A DNA stretch of 52,841 nt, from positions 817,255-870,095 of the forward strand of contig CP070813.1 of NCBI GenBank assembly GCA_020344055.1, read 5' to 3'. Every line of letters starts with the position of its first letter. The stretch's first letter is position 1. Source of the DNA: Candidatus Zixiibacteriota bacterium. Lineage in GTDB: Bacteria; Zixibacteria; MSB-5A5; UBA10806. The position numbers and the translations under genes were made by a program. The notes beneath the pieces are model-generated. The model did not search any database and had not been told where the DNA came from. It was given only the letters and a program-made list of their open reading frames with translations. This document shows, in pieces, positions 1-8,965 of this stretch.

Positions 1-791
1 ATACTATCTGAATTTCCCCCTGCTACAACCAGGTCATTATCATCATCTCCGTCAAGATCGCTCGCATAAACTGATTTGGCCGCATTACCGGCCGCATAAT
101 TAACCGCGGCTTGAAAAGTACCGTCTCCATTATTCAGAAAGATTGAGACGTCATCGGAAAAATCATTGGCAACTGCCAGATCTTTATCATTATCGCCGTC
201 AAGGTCAGCCGCGAAAACCGAAATGGGAAAATCGCCGGCGGCGTAATTTATCGGCGGCTGAAAAGTACCGTCACTGTTGTTCTTGAGGATTGAAACGTTA
301 TCGGAAGCACCGCTGGCCAGGGCAAGATCATTGTCGCCATCGCCGTCCAGGTCGGTGGCGAAAACCGACTGTGGACAATCACCCGTTATATAATTGACAT
401 GAGGCGTAAACGTTCCGTCGCCGTTATTCAAGAGAACGGATATGGTCCCGACGGTATAAAAGTCGCTATTAGCCACTACCAGGTCGTTATCGCCATCGCC
501 ATCGAGGTCAGCAGCGAAAATCGAAGATGGGTCAACACCCACCCCGTAATTCACCGCCCGTTGAAATGTCCCGTTTCCGTTGTTAAAGAGGATCGAGATC
601 GAATCGGGTATAAAATTGGTAACCGCCAGATCACCGTCACCATCGCCGTCGAGGTCTGCGGCATAAACAGATGACGGTCTTTCACCTACGCTGTAATCCA
701 TCCTCGCATAAAAAAGCGGATCAAAAGCGAAAGATCTTATTGTCGCCAAAAATACCGTAGTTATTATCAAACCTATAATAGAACGGCTCAT
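1..791 (-). CDS. Secreted FG-GAP/VCBS repeat protein, C-terminus beyond window
   Basis: Open from an ATG at 791 to the window edge (263 codons). The first ~22 residues are a signal peptide (MSRSIIGLIITTVFLATIRSFA). They are followed by repeats of about 49 residues, each with a DLDGDGDNDLAVAN calcium-loop motif and an NNGDGTF motif, as in the blades of FG-GAP/VCBS beta-propellers. At least five repeats are visible. The mature start (FDPLFYARMDY) nearly matches that of the next gene upstream (FDPLFHARIDY), so the two are tandem paralogues. By analogy with that gene, the missing end probably carries a YPNPFN-type sorting tail. It is likely exported and surface-exposed or released; ligand unknown. 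Signal peptide and repeats are seen; surface role is inferred. Confidence 0.85.
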   Translation of the reverse strand, partial: MSRSIIGLIITTVFLATIRSFAFDPLFYARMDYSVGERPSSVYAADLDGDGDGDLAVTNFIPDSISILFNNGNGTFQRAVNYGVGVDPSSIFAADLDGDGDNDLVVANSDFYTVGTISVLLNNGDGTFTPHVNYITGDCPQSVFATDLDGDGDNDLALASGASDNVSILKNNSDGTFQPPINYAAGDFPISVFAADLDGDNDKDLAVANDFSDDVSIFLNNGDGTFQAAVNYAAGNAAKSVYASDLDGDDDNDLVVAGGNSDS

Positions 792-922
792 GACCTATTC
801 CTCGTTATATACTCACTTAGATAAACAATGCTAAATCTATTTTAATTCCCATAAATTGAATTTAAATAATAATAGATTAATAGGTCTCTGTTGGCAATGA
901 TGCCCGGTAATTTGATAAAAAA

Positions 923-942
923 GGGCGAATATCAATTCTCCC
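923..942. repeat. Imperfect palindromic repeat, terminator-like on minus strand
   Basis: The arms gggcgaat and attctccc flank atca. It is a one-mismatch copy of the perfect palindrome at 3541-3562, and both are followed by ctacga. Read on the minus strand it lies just past the end of the FG-GAP gene and runs into TTTTTTATC, so it probably also acts as that gene's terminator. Confidence 0.6.
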
Positions 943-968
943 CTACGAGAGTAAGCTTTTAATATATA

Positions 969-3398
969 CTACTTCAGCAGTGTCATCCGCCTGGTATAGG
1001 ATCCGCCCGCCGTCTCCAGGCGGTAGAAATAGATGCCGCTGGTGAAATCATTGGCATTCCATGTAATAGAATGATCGCCTACTTCTTTGAATCCGTTAAA
1101 CGGAATATTCACAACTCTGCCGAGAAGGTCGTATATGACGATTTTCACAACTCCCGCTTGCGGTAGGCTGAAAGAGATGTTGGTGGCGGCGTTGAAGGGG
1201 TTGGGGTAGTTCTGGGAAACGCCAAATTTACCCGGTTGATATAATTCAGGATAATTATCAATGCCCGTAGTGATGCTTAGGTTCAACAATATTGAAAGAT
1301 TATTAGATTCACTATTCGCAACCGCCAAATCATTGTCGCAGTCGCCATCAAGGTCAGTAACAAATACTGAAAAAGGCCTGTCCCCTGCACCGTAATCACC
1401 TGCCGCCTGAAACGTCCCATCACCATTATTCAGATAAACAGAAATATTATTCCACCAATAATTAACAATTGCCAGATCATTATCGCCATCGCAATCGAGA
1501 TCAGCAGCGTATACTGATGAAGGCCGTCTTCCCGTTTGGTAATTATTCTGCAGTTGAAAAGTCCCATCACCGTTATTAAAAAGCACGGTTACATCGTTGG
1601 ACTCGCAGTTGGCAACCGCCAGGTCAATATCTCCGTCTCCATCGAGATCGATCGCGAATACCGATGAAGGCCATTCCCCGGTCAAGTAATTAACCGCCGC
1701 CGAAAATGTACCATCGCCATAATTTAGAAGAATTGAAATGTCGTCCGAATATGAATTAGTTACCGCAAGATCATTGTCGCCGTCTCCATCGAGATCAATT
1801 GCGTATACGGAACTGGGTACATTCCCAACTCCGTAAGTAATCCCCGCCTGGAAAGTCCCATTGCCATTATTTAGGAAAACAGAAACATTGTTTGACCACA
1901 CATTAACTACTGCCAGGTCGTTGTCGACATCTCCATCTAGATCAATGCCAAATACAGAACCGGGATATTCCTCTGTCTCGTAATTAAATGGTATCTGAAA
2001 TGTCCCATCACCATTGTTCAGAATAATCGATAAAACGTCGGACCAATAATTGGTCACTGCAAGGTCCTTATCGCCATCGCCGTCGAGATCGATGGCGAAA
2101 ACTGAGCAAGGACCATCCCACGCTGGATAATTAATGGGTTCCGGAAATGTTCCGCCGCCGTTGTTCAGAAAAATTGATATACTATCTGATTCCATGTTTG
2201 CCACCGCCAGGTCGTTGTCGTTATCCCCATCGAGATCAGCCCCAAAAACCGACAGGGGGTTATCCCCGGCTCCATAATTAAATACCGGGAATGTCCCGTC
2301 ATCATTATTAAAAAGGGCTGAAACACTACGAGACCAACAATTAGCAATAGCCAGGTCTTCGTCACCGTCGCCATCAAGATCGTCCGCGAAAATAGAACTG
2401 GGTGCATTCCCGGCTTCGATATTATCCGTTGCCGGGAAGGCTCCGGTTCCGTTATTTAAGAGGATTGAAACATTGTCGGAAGCAAAATTCGCTACAGCTA
2501 GATCATTGTCGCCATCCTCATCAATGTCAACGGCGAAAATCGATACAGGTTCATTCCCGACTCCGTAATTGGTCGCCGACTGAAACGTTCCATCACCATT
2601 ATTCATAAGCGCCGATATATCGTCAGACCAACAATTAGCCACAGCCAGGTCATTGTCACCATCGCCGTCGAGGTCAATAGCGAAAACCGAATGAGGTTCA
2701 TTCCCGGTCGCATAATTAACCGCTCCCTGAAATGTCCCATCTCCGTTATTGATTAGGACAGAAACATCGTCGGAATAATAATTAGCCACAGCCAGGTCAT
2801 AATTATCGTCGTCGTTTAGGTCAACCGCGAAAATTGAAAAAGGCTTATCTCCGGCGTAATAATTGGCCGCCGACTGAAAAGTCCCGTCGCCGTTATTCAA
2901 AAGGATTGAAATATTGTCGGACCGACTATTAGCTACAGCCAGGTCTTTGTCGCCATCACGGTCAAGGTCCGCGGCGAAAACTGAGGTAGGATCATAATTG
3001 ACTCCGTAATTAACCGCTGTCTGAAAAGTGCCGTCACCGTTATTCAAAAGAATTGAAACATTATTAGACCAAACATTAGCCACGGCGAGGTCATTATCGT
3101 AATCATTATCGAGATCGGCTATGTGCAATGACCAGGGACCATCCCCGGCTCCGTAATTAACCGCCGATTGGAATGTTCCGTCACCATTATTCAAAAGGAC
3201 CGAAACGTTGTCGGAATAGAAATTAGCGTTGGCTAGGTCATTGTCGCTATCGCCATCGAGATCTGCCACGAAAACTGATCTGGGTTCAGTTCCGACTCTA
3301 TAATCTATCCTGGCATGAAAAAGAGGGTCAAAAGCGAATGCGTTTATAGATCTCAAGAATATAAATGCCATAATCAAACTTAATAATGAACTTCTCAT
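969..3398 (-). CDS. Secreted 14-repeat FG-GAP protein with C-terminal sorting tail
   Basis: 809 residues. A signal peptide (about 1-22) is followed by 14 consecutive repeats of about 49 residues (roughly 33-708). Each has a Ca-binding-like DxDxDGDxDLAVAN motif and an LLNNGDGTF turn, typical of FG-GAP/VCBS propeller blades. The last ~85 residues are a type IX-like sorting domain: SQNYPNPFNAATNISFSLP, then IYDLLGRVV, SGIYFYRLE and a final RRMTLLK. The ATG at 3398 is preceded by a strong RBS (aggaggtcgaca). Fourteen blades could make two seven-bladed propellers. It is probably exported and anchored or released by a type IX-like route, and ligand or carbohydrate binding is an inference. It is a tandem paralogue of the gene downstream at 1-791. 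No enzymatic motif is visible. Confidence 0.92.
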   Translation of the reverse strand: MRSSLLSLIMAFIFLRSINAFAFDPLFHARIDYRVGTEPRSVFVADLDGDSDNDLANANFYSDNVSVLLNNGDGTFQSAVNYGAGDGPWSLHIADLDNDYDNDLAVANVWSNNVSILLNNGDGTFQTAVNYGVNYDPTSVFAADLDRDGDKDLAVANSRSDNISILLNNGDGTFQSAANYYAGDKPFSIFAVDLNDDDNYDLAVANYYSDDVSVLINNGDGTFQGAVNYATGNEPHSVFAIDLDGDGDNDLAVANCWSDDISALMNNGDGTFQSATNYGVGNEPVSIFAVDIDEDGDNDLAVANFASDNVSILLNNGTGAFPATDNIEAGNAPSSIFADDLDGDGDEDLAIANCWSRSVSALFNNDDGTFPVFNYGAGDNPLSVFGADLDGDNDNDLAVANMESDSISIFLNNGGGTFPEPINYPAWDGPCSVFAIDLDGDGDKDLAVTNYWSDVLSIILNNGDGTFQIPFNYETEEYPGSVFGIDLDGDVDNDLAVVNVWSNNVSVFLNNGNGTFQAGITYGVGNVPSSVYAIDLDGDGDNDLAVTNSYSDDISILLNYGDGTFSAAVNYLTGEWPSSVFAIDLDGDGDIDLAVANCESNDVTVLFNNGDGTFQLQNNYQTGRRPSSVYAADLDCDGDNDLAIVNYWWNNISVYLNNGDGTFQAAGDYGAGDRPFSVFVTDLDGDCDNDLAVANSESNNLSILLNLSITTGIDNYPELYQPGKFGVSQNYPNPFNAATNISFSLPQAGVVKIVIYDLLGRVVNIPFNGFKEVGDHSITWNANDFTSGIYFYRLETAGGSYTRRMTLLK
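982..1043 (-). repeat. 62-bp direct repeat, copy 1 (sorting-tail coding sequence)
   Basis: Identical over 62 bp to 3601-3662. It encodes the final part of the sorting tail (SGIYFYRLETAGGSYTRRMT) in two otherwise unrelated genes. Identity at synonymous positions suggests recent gene conversion or domain shuffling. Confidence 0.85.
1275..3302 (-). repeat. Tandem array of 14 coding repeats (~147 bp period)
   Basis: The FG-GAP gene contains 14 units of about 49 codons, recognisable on the plus strand by recurrent ccgtcaccattattcag-type and gccaggtcattgtcgcc-type segments. Units are diverged at DNA level, with different residues at the variable turn (GDGPW, NYDPT, GDKPF and so on). The array is therefore old or under diversifying selection rather than freshly amplified. 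Confidence 0.8.
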
Positions 3399-3540
3399 TG
3401 TCGACCTCCTGATTTAGAGATCCAAAAGTAAATAAAACCTTACTTCGATATTACTCGCTTGTATCGGTATTTCTTTTAATAAAAAATAAATCTCAAAATT
3501 ACGGTTGTCAATAAAAACCGTATTTTCATAAAACAAAAGA

Positions 3541-3562
3541 GGGGCGAATATCAATTCGCCCC
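3541..3562. repeat. Perfect 9-bp-arm palindrome, terminator-like on minus strand
   Basis: Arms ggggcgaat and attcgcccc around atca, followed by ctacgaaat. On the minus strand it is 26 bp past the stop of the M6 protease gene and is followed by TCTTTTGTTTTATG, so it can act as a Rho-independent terminator. Its relative at 923-942 also follows a secretome gene, indicating a dispersed repeat family. Confidence 0.7.
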
Positions 3563-3587
3563 TACGAAATCAAAGTTATTTTAATTT

Positions 3588-6212
3588 TTACTTCAACAGC
3601 GTCATCCGCCTGGTATAGGATCCGCCCGCCGTCTCCAGGCGGTAGAAATAGATGCCGCTGGTATAATTGCCAGCGTTCCACGTAATAAAATGATCCCCGG
3701 CTTCTTTGAACTCGTTCAGCGGAATATCAACAACCCGCCCGAGAAGATCATAAATGACGATTTTCACTTCACCGGCTTTCGGCAGACTAAACGAGATGTT
3801 TGTTGAAGCATTGAAAGGATTAGGATAGTTCTGGCTGAGAGCGAATACTTCCGGAATTGCCGTTGTTATTTCATCCGTTCCGGTGGCGCCCCAGAGGAAT
3901 GTCAACGCGGCGTCGATGATATCCTCGCGGTTATGGTATCCGGGGTAACCGTTATAAATCCCTTCGATGCCGAAACCGATGGTGATGGCGGCGTAATTTC
4001 CGGAAACGCCCACACCCGCGGTCGTGCCCGACCCGTACTCGAGCATCTCCTGGCCGCCCGGAAGAATGGTTAACGCGTCCATGGAATACTGGTTGCCGGC
4101 GCCGCCGTTGCCAGCGGTCAATACCTGTAAATTTTCGAAGGGGGTACCGGCGACTCCGAAGGTCATATGGTTGTTTTCCTGGCCCTGGTAACTGACTTTC
4201 AGATAATCATTCACCAGAATTATATCATTATCCTCGCCGCGCTCCAATAACCTCTGGACGAAATCCTGGCTGGTTACAAGCAACCGGGCGCCGAAATCGA
4301 GATAGCTGATCAGCCTGCCGACATCTTGCGAGGACGTCGGTTCGGTGCGGGTATCGCCGGTGAACCAGATGGTTATGGGATATTGAAACAGCCGCGATCC
4401 GGGCGAACCCTGGGCCGATATATCCCAGATATGATACGGCAGTTCCAGAGTTTCCATAGCCTCGATATAATAAGCATGCTCGGGAAGCCCGCCGTCGTCG
4501 TCCACCAGCAATATATCGGGATGACCCACCAGCACGCGATGCTGAAATTCCTGCTGGTAATCTCCTCCCATCGCCGTGAATGTCAACGTGAACTCGACAA
4601 AACTCGTGGGAAAATTCGGGTCCACGGTAAAGACGAACGGATCGGTATCGTTACCGAAGGGAGTATTGAGAGGCTGCGATCCCATATTGGCGATTGAATC
4701 GGTAAAGGTTATTCCACTTTCCGAGCAGCTTGCGGTTACCACCAGATCATCCACCTGGGCCCGAACATTCTGAGCTGAGAAGATTAAATCGACTGTCTCG
4801 CCGGGATCGGGAAAACCGTTATTATTCCCGATCAGGTCATTAAACGTTACGCCGAGCAGTTCGTAAAGCGGCAAATTGTATTCAATCGCCAGAGTGGCGA
4901 ACATGCTGGAATCGGAATCGGAGATATCGGCCACGGAAATCTCCGATGGTCCCAGGAAATAATACCAGGCGTCGGGAACCGAGAAATCGTCGAACGTGCG
5001 GTTATTGGTAGTGCCCGGCCATGGATCGCCCGCGTCGGAACCGTTATTATTCTCCAGGTCGAATTCGCCGTCTGCCTGCTCCACGGCAACCTTATAGTGA
5101 TACTGGTTGTTGTTATTAGGCACTGTCTCATCGACGTGATATATCAAAAGACCCTCACCGGGCAGGCTTATATCGAAACTTATCCATCTGCGATTCTCAA
5201 CCAGGAAATATTCATACGTGGGAATACCAAAAGCGAATAGCTGGTATATATCGGGATCGTGCTCGACGGCGTCTATTTGCTCGTTCTCCAGTCTCTCCTG
5301 CACAACCTGCGGAGTAACCCATCCAAGCGCCGATTTACACCAGGCGTCGAAATGCACGGGACGCGCTCCGCCGCCGCCCCACGATCCCCCGGCCATTAAT
5401 GTCCACATACCGCAACCATTGGAATCGTAGTCGTAGTCGTACAGATCGGGCAATCCCAGCACGTGGCCCAGCTCATGGCAAAAAACGCCGATTGTTATAA
5501 GTTGATTAGAACCGGTCTCCTCCGGTTCCATGGAATAACGGTGAACCGTTACCCCGTCGACAGGTACATGGTAACTGGTTACCCAGGCGTGCGAGTGAAT
5601 AAAATTAACGTTCCCTGTATCTTCGTATCCGGGGCCGGCATGTATCACAAACAGAGCGTCCACTTGACCGTCGCCGTCGTTATCGTATAAAGAAAAATCA
5701 ATATCGGGGTCCGCGGCCATCACCGCGTCCTCCGTTAATCTTTGTGCATTCCGGGGATAGGCTCCGAAACCGCGCTGGCCATCAACATAATATGCGTATA
5801 ATTCCGGCATCCTGTACCATTGCGTAACCTGGCCGGTGAGATAAACCTGCCCGTAGGATGTTTCGAAATAATAATCGGTCATGCTGCCGATAGGTGTTAT
5901 ATCCCATGAAAACAACAGCGTATCGAAATCGGCCGGCTCGGTGTGCAAACCATTTTCGTGAGGCATATCGTCGAAATCAGCCAGGATTATCAAACAGTTC
6001 AAGGTGTCGACATCAGCCGCTACGCCGATACGGTACGGATTGGGATTGGCTTCCCATACTCCCTTCTCTCGCGCGATTTTGTCCTGAAACACGATCTCAT
6101 CCAGCTGGCCGCTGGCCTGCAGGGCCCTGACTATATCCGGCGAAATGCTTACCGCCCAGGCTGAATTGACCATTAGTATGGTAAAAAATAACGCGAACAA
6201 TCTGGCTTTCAT
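3588..6212 (-). CDS. Secreted M6 family (immune inhibitor A-like) metalloprotease with sorting tail
   Basis: 874 residues. A signal peptide spans about 1-20 (AWA cut). The catalytic domain carries the zinc motif CHELGHVLGLPDLYD at 245-259: His246, Glu247 and His250, with Asp256 in the M6-type H-E-x-x-H-x-x-G-x-x-D context. The M6 segment GGSWGGGGARPVHFDAWCK follows. The middle contains a CARDB-like beta domain with FPDPGETVDL. Around 565-780 there is an alpha/beta domain starting DILLVDDDGG that resembles class-I glutamine amidotransferase-like domains seen in such secreted proteins. The C-terminus is a YPNPFN sorting tail ending RRMTLLK. The ATG at 6212 has the RBS gggaggatag. It probably degrades extracellular protein. 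The family call is firm from the motif; substrate is unknown. Confidence 0.92.
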   Translation of the reverse strand: MKARLFALFFTILMVNSAWAVSISPDIVRALQASGQLDEIVFQDKIAREKGVWEANPNPYRIGVAADVDTLNCLIILADFDDMPHENGLHTEPADFDTLLFSWDITPIGSMTDYYFETSYGQVYLTGQVTQWYRMPELYAYYVDGQRGFGAYPRNAQRLTEDAVMAADPDIDFSLYDNDGDGQVDALFVIHAGPGYEDTGNVNFIHSHAWVTSYHVPVDGVTVHRYSMEPEETGSNQLITIGVFCHELGHVLGLPDLYDYDYDSNGCGMWTLMAGGSWGGGGARPVHFDAWCKSALGWVTPQVVQERLENEQIDAVEHDPDIYQLFAFGIPTYEYFLVENRRWISFDISLPGEGLLIYHVDETVPNNNNQYHYKVAVEQADGEFDLENNNGSDAGDPWPGTTNNRTFDDFSVPDAWYYFLGPSEISVADISDSDSSMFATLAIEYNLPLYELLGVTFNDLIGNNNGFPDPGETVDLIFSAQNVRAQVDDLVVTASCSESGITFTDSIANMGSQPLNTPFGNDTDPFVFTVDPNFPTSFVEFTLTFTAMGGDYQQEFQHRVLVGHPDILLVDDDGGLPEHAYYIEAMETLELPYHIWDISAQGSPGSRLFQYPITIWFTGDTRTEPTSSQDVGRLISYLDFGARLLVTSQDFVQRLLERGEDNDIILVNDYLKVSYQGQENNHMTFGVAGTPFENLQVLTAGNGGAGNQYSMDALTILPGGQEMLEYGSGTTAGVGVSGNYAAITIGFGIEGIYNGYPGYHNREDIIDAALTFLWGATGTDEITTAIPEVFALSQNYPNPFNASTNISFSLPKAGEVKIVIYDLLGRVVDIPLNEFKEAGDHFITWNAGNYTSGIYFYRLETAGGSYTRRMTLLK
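3601..3662 (-). repeat. 62-bp direct repeat, copy 2 (sorting-tail coding sequence)
   Basis: Partner of 982-1043, at the 3' end of the M6 protease gene. The flanking tail sequence is similar but not identical, so the identical block has sharp borders. Confidence 0.85.
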
Positions 6213-6367
6213 CTATCCTCCCGTAGTAAGTGCATTTTCTTTTTTTTCATTATACCTAAATAATATAGAATGTCAAGAGGGATTTTCGGTTATCCTGTTG
6301 AATCGCAACATGTTAATAGTCAATCCGTTATAACCGTCTTCCGGGCGGCCCGATACTCGCCGATTTA

Positions 6368-8482
6368 TTATTCATCGCTTTGATTAATAAGGCCGAGCAT
6401 TTCATCGGATTCCGTGGTTGGTAAACTACAGGCGTAATTCCGGCAGACATAAGCGGTTGCCTTGCCATCGATAGATTTCTGATTCTCGGTATATCCGGCG
6501 ATCCGCAAGATTTCCGGCGTCTCCTCATCCGGCCTGAAAATAACCACCTTGTTCGGGATAAATTCGGAGTTCAACGCTCTCAGCATTCTTATCGTATCCT
6601 CCGAACCTTCTTTTCCAGATATAACAATTTCAAATGATGGGCCGATCTCGAAATTTACAGCATTCAACAACATGGCATAGTTTGATGGGGCTTTTTTTAC
6701 TTCGGATGAAAACAGGGTTATAATCTCCTCTGATTTTTTCTCGAACTCGGTGTCGGCAGTGATCCTTGCCAAACGCAGAAAATTATAGGCGGCCACCGAA
6801 TTCCCCGATGGCGTCGCGCCGTCATATATCTCTTTTTGTCGCACAATCAGATCGTTTGAGGCATTTTGGCTTAAGAATAATCCGCCCGATTCCTCATCAT
6901 AGAAAAGATCGATCATCTCCCTGTTCAGTTCAATCGCGGCCTCAAGGTATTTTATATCGAACCCGGTTTGATACAACTCTATCAGCCCCCATATTAAAAA
7001 CGCGTAATCATCAAGATGGGCTTTTATGGCCGATTCTCCATCACGATATCTATGTAACAATTCGCCGTTGGTATCACGCATTTTACACAGAACGAAATCA
7101 GCCGCTTTGATTGCCGCGTTCTCATAATCCAGCTCATCAAGGATACGACCTCCCATCGCCAGCGCCGCGATCATGAGCCCGTTCCAATCGGTGAGGATCT
7201 TATCATCTTTATGGGGATGGATTCTCTTTTTGCGGATATCAAATAGCTTCTTTCGGGCCGCATTCATCTTTGACAAAAGCTCATCCTCTTTCAGATTCAA
7301 TCCTTCGGCAAGTTCGGCCCACGATTTTTCCAGATGAATTATGTTATCCCCGGTTTTTCTGCCGGTAGCCTGCTCCGCGAAATTGCCTTCCTCTTCAAAA
7401 CCATAAACTTTTATGAATATTTCGGCGTCATCTTTTCCCAGGAGTTCCTTAATCTCCTCAATTGTCCATACATAGAATTTCCCTTCCTCGCCCTCGCTGT
7501 CGGCGTCCTCGGCGGAATAGAAGCCGCCGCCCGGATCGGTCATATCTCTCAAAACATATTCGAATATCTCCCGCGCCGCTTGAGCATATTCGTCTTTTCC
7601 CGTCGCCTGGTAGGTTTCGAGATATGCCATCGCCAGAAGCGCCTGATCATAGAGCATCTTCTCGAAATGCGGCAGGAGCCACTGCGGATCGGTCGAGTAG
7701 CGATGAAAGCCGTAACCGAGATGATCGTAGACTCCTCCCTTCCGCATTTCCCGCAACGTTTTTTCTGCCATCTCGATGGCTTTGTGGTTATCAGAACGTT
7801 TCCAGTAGCGCATAAGAAACATCAGGTTATGCGGTGTCGGAAATTTCGGCGCCTGGCCGAACCCTCCGAAACGGGAATCGAAAGTAGCCTCGAAATGCTC
7901 GAACGCGGAATCCAATACCTTTTCATCGAGGCCGTCTCCGCTTTTATATCTGGCTGCATCCTGTAAGGCTTCGACAAATCGTTCAGCGGACCGTAATACT
8001 TCGCCTTTCTGTAAAGACCAGATCTCTTTGATTTTTGGAATAAGCTCCATCATTCCCAGGTTGCCATAGCGATTATCTCTCGGAATATACGTAGCCGTGA
8101 AAAACGGTTTCCTGTCGGGGGTCATTATGATGGTCAGCGGCCAGCCCCCGCCGCCGGTGGAAAGACGCGCCGCCGTCATATAGATATTGTCGATATCGGG
8201 ACGTTCCTCCCGGTCGACCTTGATACATACGAAAGCGTCGTTCATCAGCTTCGCCACCTCCGAATCTTCGAAGGATTCGTGCTCCATCACGTGGCACCAG
8301 TGGCAGGTGGAATAGCCGATGGAGAGGAAGATCGGCTTGTTTTCCGATTTCGCCTTCTCGAACGCCTCCTCGCCCCAGGGATACCAGTCCACCGGGTTGC
8401 TGGCGTGCTGAAGCAAATAAGGGCTTTTTTCATCGGCAAGACGGTTTTTATACACCTTTTTCTCTTTGTTTTCGCTATTCAA
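6368..8482 (-). CDS. Thioredoxin-domain protein of the YyaL/SPATA20 family (DUF255)
   Basis: 704 residues, the normal family length. The N-terminal thioredoxin-like domain has the invariant stretch [20 protein letters not shown] (about 20-39) and a redox CxxC in [18 protein letters not shown] (Cys60, Cys63). An (alpha/alpha)6-barrel-like region follows with [17 protein letters not shown] and [16 protein letters not shown], then a C-terminal N-acylglucosamine-epimerase-like segment. There is no signal peptide, so it is probably cytoplasmic. The biochemical role of the family is not settled; redox or sugar-related roles have been proposed. The start is TTG at 8482 (MNSENKEKK) with aggattaag upstream. 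It is the only evidently non-secreted protein in the first 22 kb. Confidence 0.93.
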   Translation of the reverse strand: MNSENKEKKVYKNRLADEKSPYLLQHASNPVDWYPWGEEAFEKAKSENKPIFLSIGYSTCHWCHVMEHESFEDSEVAKLMNDAFVCIKVDREERPDIDNIYMTAARLSTGGGGWPLTIIMTPDRKPFFTATYIPRDNRYGNLGMMELIPKIKEIWSLQKGEVLRSAERFVEALQDAARYKSGDGLDEKVLDSAFEHFEATFDSRFGGFGQAPKFPTPHNLMFLMRYWKRSDNHKAIEMAEKTLREMRKGGVYDHLGYGFHRYSTDPQWLLPHFEKMLYDQALLAMAYLETYQATGKDEYAQAAREIFEYVLRDMTDPGGGFYSAEDADSEGEEGKFYVWTIEEIKELLGKDDAEIFIKVYGFEEEGNFAEQATGRKTGDNIIHLEKSWAELAEGLNLKEDELLSKMNAARKKLFDIRKKRIHPHKDDKILTDWNGLMIAALAMGGRILDELDYENAAIKAADFVLCKMRDTNGELLHRYRDGESAIKAHLDDYAFLIWGLIELYQTGFDIKYLEAAIELNREMIDLFYDEESGGLFLSQNASNDLIVRQKEIYDGATPSGNSVAAYNFLRLARITADTEFEKKSEEIITLFSSEVKKAPSNYAMLLNAVNFEIGPSFEIVISGKEGSEDTIRMLRALNSEFIPNKVVIFRPDEETPEILRIAGYTENQKSIDGKATAYVCRNYACSLPTTESDEMLGLINQSDE

Positions 8483-8701
8483 GGCTTAATCCTATCCCTA
8501 TTCTATAATCCATGATAAAATAACCGGATACAAAACCAATACAGGAGTCTATTCTGTTGCCGATAGCTCTTTTTTCATCTGAATCATCCCGCATAATGAA
8601 ACCGCCGGAACGGTGTCTGTCCGCCCGGCGGTGAAAAACTCTTTCCATTGTGCTCGCGTCCTATAACGCCGATTACCGAACGACGGTTCCCGTATGGGTG
8701 G

Positions 8702-8732
8702 CATGCTTTTCCATCGAAGATGGATAAGCATG
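8702..8732. repeat. Hairpin repeat 1 (long stem)
   Basis: Arms catgcttttccatc and gatggataagcatg around gaa, pairing over 14 positions with one mismatch. Confidence 0.65.
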
Positions 8733-8786
8733 TACCGTACAAAGGGTAGTCGTAGGTCAGGAGCCCCCGACTCCTTACTGCGTTGC

Positions 8787-8810
8787 ATCAAATCCCCGGG
8801 AGGATTTGAT
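8787..8810. repeat. Hairpin repeat 2
   Basis: Perfect 9-bp arms atcaaatcc and ggatttgat around ccggga. Confidence 0.65.
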
Positions 8811-8827
8811 CTACTTCCATGCTGTAG

Positions 8828-8848
8828 GCGGGGAGCTTGTCTCCCCGC
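8828..8848. repeat. Hairpin repeat 3
   Basis: Perfect 8-bp arms gcggggag and ctccccgc around cttgt. Confidence 0.65.
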
Positions 8849-8850
8849 GA

Positions 8851-8879
8851 CTCGTGTCGGCATTAAAATGCCGACCTAC
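8851..8879. repeat. Hairpin repeat 4, dispersed family
   Basis: ctcgtgtcggcatt ... ctac with perfect 9-bp arms gtcggcatt and aatgccgac (8856-8875). A related 30-bp copy with the same borders (ctcgtgtcggca at one end, ccgacctac at the other) is at 10456-10485. Confidence 0.7.
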
Positions 8880-8965
8880 GCCCAAGCAGATATTTATGGA
8901 TTGAAAATATGAGTTTATTTGTTATCTTATTATACAGCAAAGGTAATTTAGACAACTGAGGTAAA

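Larger units (their letters stand above)
8483..8965. other. Non-coding gap rich in small hairpins
   Basis: 483 bp with no convincing gene. The left 70 bp contain the promoter/RBS side of the YyaL-type gene. From 8700 to 8880 there are four separate strong inverted repeats (listed individually), packed head to tail. The last 70 bp are AT-rich and lead into the next plus-strand gene, with RBS tgaggtaa. Confidence 0.7.

Noticed and set aside
1275..3302. Regular ~147-bp periodicity that could be mistaken for a CRISPR or satellite array
   Set aside because: The period is a coding repeat of 49 codons in frame; units are diverged and lack short identical repeats with unique spacers.
7334..7966. 210-codon plus-strand frame
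   Set aside because: Antisense of the YyaL-type gene, whose family motifs are clear.
8549..8863. Minus-strand frame of 104 codons in the gap after the YyaL-type gene
   Set aside because: It spans several strong hairpins, has no RBS and an Arg/Pro-rich composition typical of chance translation.
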